A DNA stretch of 11,399 bases from Anaerolineales bacterium UBA3071 (GTDB lineage Bacteria > Chloroflexota > Anaerolineae > UBA3071). This document shows positions 6,686 through 11,399 of this stretch, one piece after another (positions within the stretch are counted from its first letter, which is position 1; every line of letters starts with the position of its first letter). Location of the stretch: contig DFBV01000248.1 in assembly GCA_002366755.1 (NCBI GenBank), positions 1 through 11,399 of the forward strand. The letters are read 5' to 3'. The notes under the pieces are model-generated. The model worked only from the letters and a program-made list of their open reading frames with translations, searched no databases and had not been told where the DNA came from. A program made the position numbers and the translations under genes.

Positions 6686-6762
6686 CGCGGATTCCCACGG
6701 ATGAACGCTGATCTTTATGGCTGATCGCCATAACAATCCAATTTCATCCGTGTCAATCCGTG
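6686..6762. repeat. nested fold-back element
   Basis: Outer arms at 6686-6705 and 6743-6762 are 20-base imperfect inverted repeats (CGGATT...ACGGATGAA against TTCATCCGT...AATCCG). Inside them, TTATGGC (6715-6721) and GCCATAA (6727-6733) form a perfect 7-bp stem with loop TGATC. The ATCCGTG(T)CAATCCGTG wording is one I recall from dispersed intergenic repeats in several environmental phyla. It lies about 40 bases after the corrinoid protein stop. Confidence 0.75.
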
Positions 6763-6799
6763 AAAATCTGTGTCCGAGAAAAAGTGTCCGGTACAGAAA

Positions 6800-7435
6800 C
6801 TAGGCCACGAGCTCGCGGGCCGTGTCCACAGCGCTGGCCGCGTCCGGCGCGTACGCGTCGGCCCCGATCTTCTCAGCAAAGGCCGCTGTGACCGGCGCTC
6901 CACCCACCATGATCTTGACCGTGTCCCGCAGCCCCGCCTCCTGCAAGGCCTCGATGGTCGCCTTCATACCAGGCATGGTCGTCGTCAGCAAAGCGGACAA
7001 ACCCAGGAGCTGGGGCTGATGCTCCTGCACGGCGGCCACGTATGTCTCCGGCTTGACGTCCGTGCCCAGGTCAACGGTCTCGAAGCCCGCCCCTTCCAGC
7101 ATCATCTTGACCAGGTTCTTGCCGATGTCGTGCAGGTCGCCTTTCACCGTGCCGATGACGTACTTGCCCGCCGAGGGCACATCGCCCTCAGCCAGCAGCG
7201 GCCGCAGAACACTCATGCCAGCGTGCATAGCCCGGGCGGCGATGAGCACCTCGGGCACGAAGAGATCACCGGCCTTGAAATCCTTGCCCACCTCGTCCAT
7301 GCCGGCGATGAGCCCGCCCTCGAGGACCTCGGACGGCGACAATCCCTGATCCAACGCTTGTTGGACCAGCCCAGCGACGGATCCGTCGTCACCATTGTAC
7401 AGATTTGTGGCGATCTTGCCTAGAATCTCTGACAT
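6800..7435 (-). CDS. B12-binding corrinoid protein of methyltransferase system
   Basis: A 211-residue cytoplasmic protein with the two-part build of MtaC/MtbC/MttC and the cobalamin-binding part of MetH: a helical cap (about 1-88) and a Rossmann-like B12 domain (about 90-211). The lower-ligand motif DxHxxG is GDLHDIG, with D100, H102 and G105; further B12-site motifs are GLSALLTTTMPGM (145-157) and GGAPV (178-182). It would carry a methyl group on its cobalt between a substrate-specific methyltransferase and a second acceptor enzyme. Full length, with a strong AGGAGGGG ribosome binding site five bases before the ATG. No methyltransferase, MtaA/MtbA-like enzyme or reductive activator is present in the window, so its substrate cannot be told. 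It is preceded by an 11-bp tandem duplication and separated from its neighbours by palindromic repeats. Confidence 0.93.
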   Translation of the reverse strand: MSEILGKIATNLYNGDDGSVAGLVQQALDQGLSPSEVLEGGLIAGMDEVGKDFKAGDLFVPEVLIAARAMHAGMSVLRPLLAEGDVPSAGKYVIGTVKGDLHDIGKNLVKMMLEGAGFETVDLGTDVKPETYVAAVQEHQPQLLGLSALLTTTMPGMKATIEALQEAGLRDTVKIMVGGAPVTAAFAEKIGADAYAPDAASAVDTARELVA

Positions 7436-7446
7436 GCACTCCCCTC

Positions 7447-7468
7447 CTGTGATCTGTCTGTGATCTGT
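7447..7468. repeat. 11-bp tandem duplication beside corrinoid gene ribosome binding site
   Basis: CTGTGATCTGT occurs twice back to back (7447-7457, 7458-7468). It touches the ribosome binding site of the corrinoid protein gene (7441-7448). It may be a simple slippage duplication or a double operator. Confidence 0.6.
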
Positions 7469-7538
7469 TTATTACGTCCAGCGATGTCGCCCTAACGGGA
7501 GCTCCGCCGTCGGCCAACGGGCGAACAGAACATCAGCC

Positions 7539-7568
7539 AGTAGGGGCGACCGGCCGGTCGCCCCTACT
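7539..7568. repeat. palindromic repeat copy 3
   Basis: A perfect 30-base palindrome with arms AGTAGGGGCGACCGG and CCGGTCGCCCCTACT. It lies between the aminotransferase stop (7628) and the corrinoid protein start (7435). A smaller hairpin GCTGAC-AGC-GTCAGC at 7593-7607 lies nearby. No T-run follows on the minus strand. Confidence 0.92.
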
Positions 7569-7627
7569 CAAGCTCGGGGCCGTGCAGACGAGGCTGACAG
7601 CGTCAGCGCGCGCCCGCTATTCACATT

Positions 7628-8995
7628 TCAGTCAAGTACTTCATATACCGCCTGCTCGAGCACAGCAATGGATTCCCTGAGAGCTTCCTCAGAGATCACC
7701 AAAGGCGGTGCGATCTTGACGCACTCGCCGCCGATTCCGACGGGTGCGAACATCAGCAGCCCTTTCTGGAAGCAGGCCACGTTGATCTTGACGGCTGTCT
7801 CGGCGTCCGGCTCTTTCGTGCCCCGCTTGACAACCTGTATGCCGGCAACGAGACCCTTACCTTGGACACATCCAAGGGCCTCAGGATGCTTCCGTTGGAT
7901 TCTCGCCAGCTCAGGTACGAGGATCTCCCCCATCGCAGCAGCATGCTCGACGATCCCTTCGCCTAGAAGGACCTTGAGGTTCGCAACGGCCGAAACCACC
8001 GGCAGGGGCGAAGCCGAATGAGTCGACGTCATGGAACCAGGCGCGTAGAGGTTCATGATGTCCCGTCGTCCGATCACCGCGGACAGCGGCAGAGAAGAGG
8101 TGATCCCTTTTCCGCAAGCGATGAGGTCTGGCCTGATGCCATAATGCTCGAAGCAGAACATCTTCCCCGTGCGGCCAAACGCTGACTGCACCTCATCCAT
8201 GATCAAGACAGCATCGTGCTCTCTGCAGAACGCCTCCAGCCTCTGCGCGTATTCAACGGGGAAGAAATCAGGGCCGATCCCTTGATAGGATTCCGACATG
8301 ACGCCGGCGACATCCTGGGGAGCCACGCCTTTCTCGTCCAGCGTCCTCAGGAAGAGGTCGAAGGACTGATCCTCGTTCTTGTAGCCATCGGGAAAGGGGA
8401 CTTGGACGAAAGATGGGTCACGGTCAACGATCCAGGTCTTGGATTTTTCCATCCCTCCTGCCAGTTGCGAACCCATGGTACGACCATGGAATGCATTATT
8501 GAAAGAGACCAGGTACTTCTTGTGCGGGCCATGTTTCTCCAGCCCGTAGGTCTTGGCAAGCTTGATGCAGTTCTCGCATGCTTCGCTGCCCGTGGTTAGC
8601 AGAAAGGTCCGGTAGTTCTCCAGATCGGGGGAGAGTCCGGTCAGCATCTCCGTCAGCTCGGCCCTCTTCTCGTGTACGAACACATACGTGGCCAGAAGCC
8701 CTCGGTCCAAGATGGCACGCAAAGCGTCCTCGATTTCTCTTCGGCCATGTCCGACGTTGCTGATCAGCACGCCAGATGACCAGTCAATCCAGCGATTGCC
8801 CCATCTGTCGCTGACGATGAACCCCTCCGCCTTGTGCCAGACAACGGGAGGTTGGCCCCACATGGACCTCGGCTCGGACCGCTTCAGTTTCTCGAAGATG
8901 GGCAGGGACTCAGGGACAGGCAGCTTGGTTTTGATGGTCCGGAACTTTGTCTCCACCTTGGGTACATCAACCGGTGCAAGATCATAAGTGGCCAT
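7628..8995 (-). CDS. class III PLP-dependent aminotransferase (GabT/omega-transaminase type)
   Basis: A full-length 455-residue class III aminotransferase, cytoplasmic, expected to move an amino group between an amine or amino acid and a keto acid or aldehyde. The PLP lysine is K296 in ACGKGITSSLPLSAVIG; D267 and Q270 in MDEVQSAFGRTG bind the cofactor ring; TTGSEA (134-139) and NAFHGRTMG (167-175) line the cofactor; T325 in STHSASPL contacts the phosphate from the other subunit. The ATG at 8995 has AAGAGG upstream, only 13 bases from a palindromic repeat that fills the gap after the dehydrogenase stop. Close relatives use 4-aminobutyrate, ornithine or beta-alanine; the neighbours suggest an amino-sugar or aminocyclitol substrate, but this is inference. 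The N-terminal 50 residues are longer than in GabT. Confidence 0.92.
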   Translation of the reverse strand: MATYDLAPVDVPKVETKFRTIKTKLPVPESLPIFEKLKRSEPRSMWGQPPVVWHKAEGFIVSDRWGNRWIDWSSGVLISNVGHGRREIEDALRAILDRGLLATYVFVHEKRAELTEMLTGLSPDLENYRTFLLTTGSEACENCIKLAKTYGLEKHGPHKKYLVSFNNAFHGRTMGSQLAGGMEKSKTWIVDRDPSFVQVPFPDGYKNEDQSFDLFLRTLDEKGVAPQDVAGVMSESYQGIGPDFFPVEYAQRLEAFCREHDAVLIMDEVQSAFGRTGKMFCFEHYGIRPDLIACGKGITSSLPLSAVIGRRDIMNLYAPGSMTSTHSASPLPVVSAVANLKVLLGEGIVEHAAAMGEILVPELARIQRKHPEALGCVQGKGLVAGIQVVKRGTKEPDAETAVKINVACFQKGLLMFAPVGIGGECVKIAPPLVISEEALRESIAVLEQAVYEVLD

Positions 8996-9008
8996 GACTT
9001 GCCTCTTG

Positions 9009-9036
9009 GTAGGGGCGACCGGCCGGTCGCCCCTAC
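9009..9036. repeat. palindromic repeat copy 4
   Basis: A perfect 28-base palindrome with arms GTAGGGGCGACCGG and CCGGTCGCCCCTAC. Its last base is the last base of the dehydrogenase stop codon, and it ends 13 bases before the aminotransferase start, so it exactly fills the gap between two co-transcribed genes. Confidence 0.92.
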
Positions 9037-10325
9037 TATCTCATCTCGACGCGCGGCTTCTCGCCGCCGACGATCTTGGCCCAGGCGCCGTCGTTGAGGA
9101 TCGACAGGCGAGCGGCCTCCGTGACCAGTTCGTTGATGGAGCTGTTCGCTGGCGTAGCGATGATGCCCTGCTGGTCCGTCTCCCTGATGATTCCCTGGCG
9201 TTTCAGGAGAGAGGCAGCGACATCTAGAGACGTCACTTCATTCTCGATGTGAGCGATCATGTTGATGGTCGCGGCGATGGAATCGTACCCATAGCCAACA
9301 GGCATGGCACCAGGCCCGCCCCGCCCCAAGCGGGGCCCGCCGCTCCATGGGACCAGACGGTAGAAGTCCGGGCTGACGTAGTTGTATCGTGAGCCTCCGC
9401 AGCCGATCTCATCCAGGTAGCAGTGTGCCACACCCCTGTACTGGTCATCGTGTTCAATCAGCCCTGTACCATCTTCTCCCTCACAGTACATGATCAGGCA
9501 CTGGTCATTGCTGCCAGCACCCGCATCGGGGTATCCCAGCCCGTTGATCACAGAGAGGAGCGCCCCGTTCTCGTATCGAACTCGGCCGTTCGCCCACATG
9601 TACCCCTCGTTGCCGTTGGGGAACTTGCCCTTGATGCCCGATACGGAGACCTCCACTGGCTGTAGGCCGGTGATGAAATAGACAAGATCCACGTAGTGAC
9701 ATCCGACATACGTGAAGGGGTCGCTCTTGTCCGTGGTGAACCAATTCTGAAAATTGGAATGCCGATAGTAATAGGGCTCAATCATCTTGGCTTCGCCCAT
9801 GACGAATTCGCCAAAATGGCCGAGGGCATAGCGACGCCTGGCCATGAGCGATCGACGGTCAAATCGCTTGTGGTACTCCACCCCGACGAATAGGCCCCTC
9901 TCGAACGCCAGCCCCTCTATCTCGACGGCCTGAGCGTATTTGAGGACCAGCGGCTTGACGCAGAGGACATGCTGATCGTTCTTCAGCGCTTCCATGACCA
10001 CGGGATAGTGAAGCTGATCAGGCACGGCCACGACCACGGCCTGGCGGGAAGGCATTGCCGCCAGCACCTCCTTGTACAGGTCGGGGAGCATCTTGTCGGG
10101 GGCCTCTGAGAGGGATGGATAGGCATGGAAGCCTTGGTCAGGAAAAGCCTGCTGCAGCTCTTGGCTCTCCTTCAGATGCCGGAGAGGAGCATTGGTGAGA
10201 GCGCAGACGCTGATATTCTTCACAACGCCCATTCTCTCAAGATGGTAAATGGAAGGCAGGATCAGGTCGTTCGTGATCATCCCTCCACCTATGATGGTTA
10301 CATCAATTGCCACTCTGTCGCTCAT
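9036..10325 (-). CDS. Gfo/Idh/MocA family dehydrogenase
   Basis: A 429-residue NAD(P)-dependent sugar or cyclitol dehydrogenase, cytoplasmic. The N-terminal Rossmann fold begins with VTIIGGGMI (9-17) and continues to the EKP-like motif CVKPL (122-126), where the family usually has E-K-P, so the first residue is changed to V. The C-terminal alpha/beta domain contains GEAKMIEPYYYR (177-188) and YVGCHYVDLVYFITG (206-220), with the conserved His210 and Asp213 of the active site. The ATG at 10325 has AAAGGAGC upstream; a longer frame from 10460 would run through remnant sequence and is disfavoured. The family oxidises ring hydroxyls of inositols, sugars and their derivatives; which one acts here is not visible. 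A palindromic repeat abuts its stop codon. Confidence 0.92.
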   Translation of the reverse strand: MSDRVAIDVTIIGGGMITNDLILPSIYHLERMGVVKNISVCALTNAPLRHLKESQELQQAFPDQGFHAYPSLSEAPDKMLPDLYKEVLAAMPSRQAVVVAVPDQLHYPVVMEALKNDQHVLCVKPLVLKYAQAVEIEGLAFERGLFVGVEYHKRFDRRSLMARRRYALGHFGEFVMGEAKMIEPYYYRHSNFQNWFTTDKSDPFTYVGCHYVDLVYFITGLQPVEVSVSGIKGKFPNGNEGYMWANGRVRYENGALLSVINGLGYPDAGAGSNDQCLIMYCEGEDGTGLIEHDDQYRGVAHCYLDEIGCGGSRYNYVSPDFYRLVPWSGGPRLGRGGPGAMPVGYGYDSIAATINMIAHIENEVTSLDVAASLLKRQGIIRETDQQGIIATPANSSINELVTEAARLSILNDGAWAKIVGGEKPRVEMR

Positions 10326-10347
10326 AGGCTGCTCCTTTCGCGTAGAG

Positions 10348-10455
10348 TCAGTTCCATGCGGCGGTCTCCCTGCGTTGCTGCAGCTTGTGACGCAGGTAGC
10401 GGTCAACGATATCCCCGTACTCTTCGTCCTCCAGGGCAAGGCGAAGGGTAGAGGA
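10348..10455 (-). pseudogene. orphan C-terminal gene remnant
   Basis: A short open stretch without a start codon reads TLRLALEDEEYGDIVDRYLRH followed by KLQQRRETAAWN and a TGA at 10348-10350. It has amphipathic-helix character and good codon use, like the C-terminal tail of a real protein, but I do not recognise the family. It is in a different frame from the truncated dehydrogenase that it meets near 10450-10460. It ends 22 bases before the start of the intact dehydrogenase, as an upstream operon gene would. Confidence 0.45.
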
Positions 10456-10918
10456 AGCACTGACGAGCCTGGGCCATGGTCACTTGGCCGATAGTGCCTT
10501 GTTCAACCAACTCCCGTGCCTTCTGATGGCGGGCGTTGAACCGCTGATGGTAGCAGACCATGAGTTGCACGCCCTGCTGTTGGCAAGCCTCGATCATGGC
10601 CCGGCACTCGGCGGTGGACATGGCCATGGGCTTCTCCACCAACACATGCTTGCCTGTCTGAGCCGCAGAGATGGTCTGCTCGGCATGAGCATACACGGGC
10701 GTGGCGATGTAGACGGCGTCGATCTCCGGATCGGCCAGCAGCGTTTCCACACTGTCATACGCCTTGGCCGCGCCGAATTGCCTGGCAAACGCCCGCGCTC
10801 CCCCGATGGTGCGGCGCATGACAGCAGTCAGTTCAGCGTTTCGGGCCTCACAGATGGCCCGGGCTGTCTGCTTGCGGGCGATGTCCCCCGCGCCGATGAT
10901 CCCCCATCGCACAGTCAT
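10403..10918 (-). pseudogene. truncated Gfo/Idh/MocA dehydrogenase (N-terminal domain only)
   Basis: The 171-residue frame is a good match to the N-terminal NAD(P)-binding half of a second Gfo/Idh/MocA dehydrogenase: GIIGAGDIA (6-14) is the dinucleotide loop, YIATPVYAHAEQ (70-81) and VEKPMAMS (94-101) are the usual strand motifs including EKP, and VCYHQRFN (121-128) opens the second domain. Homology stops near QVTMAQARQCF (146-155); the last residues are out-of-frame remnant and the substrate domain is missing. About 330 residues would be expected. The ATG at 10918 is preferred, with GAAGAG upstream; TTG at 10948 is an in-frame alternative. It is the first gene after the minus-strand promoter at 11007-11035. 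Confidence 0.82.
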
Positions 10919-11006
10919 GTTGCGCTCTTCAATCGCTATGCTATCCAACCTAGGACCTCACTGGCCCTAGCCACGACCGCGAATTTTCAGCTTCTATAAC
11001 AATGCG

Positions 11007-11035
11007 AGTATAGCACAGAAAACGTGGCTTGTCAA
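11007..11035 (-). promoter_or_regulatory. near-consensus promoter of the minus-strand cluster
   Basis: On the minus strand TTGACA (11035-11030) and TATACT (11012-11007) are exactly 17 bases apart. The -35 box is perfect and the -10 box has one change from TATAAT. Transcription would start near 11000 and run into the truncated dehydrogenase (start 10918) with a leader of about 80 bases, then through the cluster. Confidence 0.75.
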
Positions 11036-11097
11036 AAAGGCGACACGGCCTTCATGGAAGCCTGGCCTGGAACATGCTCCACCACTCAGGCTAGCTC

Positions 11098-11194
11098 AGG
11101 TGCAACGCACTTCGGTTGTGGAACCAGCCTATTCCGAAGCGCGATTCGGTCAAGCAAACGGTCGAACATCGAGAGGATCAAGTGCGTTGCACCT
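11098..11194. repeat. fold-back element with 15-bp inverted repeats
   Basis: AGGTGCAACGCACTT at 11098-11112 and its exact complement AAGTGCGTTGCACCT at 11180-11194 bound 67 bases without an open frame of note. Weaker symmetry (CTCAG/CTGAG) continues a little outside. There is no transposase, so it would be a non-autonomous element or a dispersed repeat. Confidence 0.75.
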
Positions 11195-11206
11195 TGTAGC
11201 TGAGCA

Positions 11207-11343
11207 GGGTCATTCAGTTTTCCATCGGATAGCTGGATCTCACAGCAGAGCACGCGGAGAACGCTGAGATTTGCTTGGTTTTCTCTGCGTTCTCCACGCT
11301 CTTGGCGGTAAATTGCCAGCGGCAGCCGAGAACTGAATGGCCC
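11207..11343. repeat. nested fold-back element
   Basis: Outer arms of 16 bases at 11207-11222 (GGGTCATTCAGTTTTC) and 11328-11343 (GAGAACTGAATGGCCC) pair with two mismatches. Inner arms around 11247-11269 and 11282-11302 (GGAGAACGC...GAGA against TCTC...GCGTTCTCC) form a second imperfect hairpin. It directly follows the element ending at 11194. Confidence 0.65.
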
Positions 11344-11355
11344 TTCTTGCCAACA

Positions 11356-11384
11356 TTGACAAGGAGCCGAGGCTGTGATATACT
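11356..11384 (+). promoter_or_regulatory. near-consensus promoter reading out of the window
   Basis: TTGACA at 11356-11361 and TATACT at 11379-11384 are separated by 17 bases, the same boxes and spacing as the minus-strand promoter at 11007-11035. Transcription would start near 11391, for a gene beyond the right edge. Confidence 0.7.
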
Positions 11385-11399
11385 CTGGCTGCTTAATAT

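Larger units (their letters stand above)
6459..6799. other. repeat-filled gap between corrinoid protein and phosphatase genes
   Basis: This stretch holds no gene. It contains a set of 9-bp tandem repeats (6475-6550), the second palindrome copy (6592-6615) and a nested fold-back (6686-6762). It separates the corrinoid protein stop from the phosphatase ribosome binding site. An open frame runs through it on the minus strand but consists of repeat-encoded residues, so I do not count it as coding. Confidence 0.65.
10919..11399. other. non-coding right end with divergent promoters and fold-backs
   Basis: No gene is visible here. It holds the promoter of the minus-strand cluster, two fold-back elements and, at the very edge, a plus-strand promoter that would serve a gene beyond the window. 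Confidence 0.7.

Noticed and set aside
5553..6731. Longer phosphatase frame starting at 6731 with KPMKPMKPTK repeats
   Set aside because: The extra N-terminus comes from the 9-bp repeats and the second palindrome; the strong AGGAG at 6467-6471 marks the GTG at 6458.
7539..7568. Palindromes as intrinsic terminators
   Set aside because: No T-run follows any copy, and copy 4 sits between two closely spaced genes of one unit.
7436..7627. Cobalamin riboswitch before the corrinoid protein gene
   Set aside because: The gap is too short and lacks a B12-box-like core; only a palindrome, a small hairpin and a duplication are present.
6416..9036. Palindromes as a CRISPR array
   Set aside because: The copies are irregularly spaced by hundreds of bases with genes between them, and there are no similar-length spacers or cas genes.

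Overview
The window is GC-rich and tightly coded. It looks like a bacterial genome fragment, most plausibly a Chloroflexota (Anaerolineae/Caldilineae-type) lineage. This rests on the general look of the proteins and on a family of short GC-rich palindromes of the GTAGGGGCGACC...GGTCGCCCCTAC type, which I recall from such genomes. I could not run a search, so the taxonomic placement is inference.

Left part, plus strand (1-1881): the 3' part of an ABC exporter ATPase (its Walker A end lies outside the window), an ABC-2 permease overlapping it by four bases, and a small uncharacterised 80-residue protein. The unit is closed by a clear intrinsic terminator. A non-coding stretch with two candidate promoters follows. 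Next comes a 12-helix MFS exporter (2152-3525), whose odd polar tail overlaps the end of the convergent minus-strand cluster.

Right part, minus strand (3459-10918, read right to left): a probable operon of sugar/cyclitol-type genes. In transcription order these are a broken Gfo/Idh/MocA dehydrogenase, an intact Gfo/Idh/MocA dehydrogenase, a class III PLP aminotransferase, a B12-binding corrinoid protein, an inositol-monophosphatase-family phosphatase, a left-handed beta-helix protein related to sugar-1-phosphate nucleotidyltransferase C-termini, and a broken chimera of a galactokinase N-terminus joined to a kelch propeller. A TTGACA-N17-TATACT promoter lies just upstream of the cluster. Dehydrogenase + aminotransferase + phosphatase + sugar kinase + hexapeptide protein would suit an amino-sugar or aminocyclitol route. 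The corrinoid protein has no methyltransferase partner in the window, so the pathway stays open.

The most unusual features are structural. Four copies of a palindrome of the same design punctuate the minus-strand cluster. One variant differs by a compensated pair of changes. Another copy sits in frame inside the phosphatase gene, where its only break of symmetry is a silent proline change. Both the first and the last gene of the cluster are truncated and joined to unrelated sequence. The non-coding ends carry nested fold-back elements and 9-bp tandem repeats. A second TTGACA-N17-TATACT promoter at the right edge reads out of the window on the plus strand.
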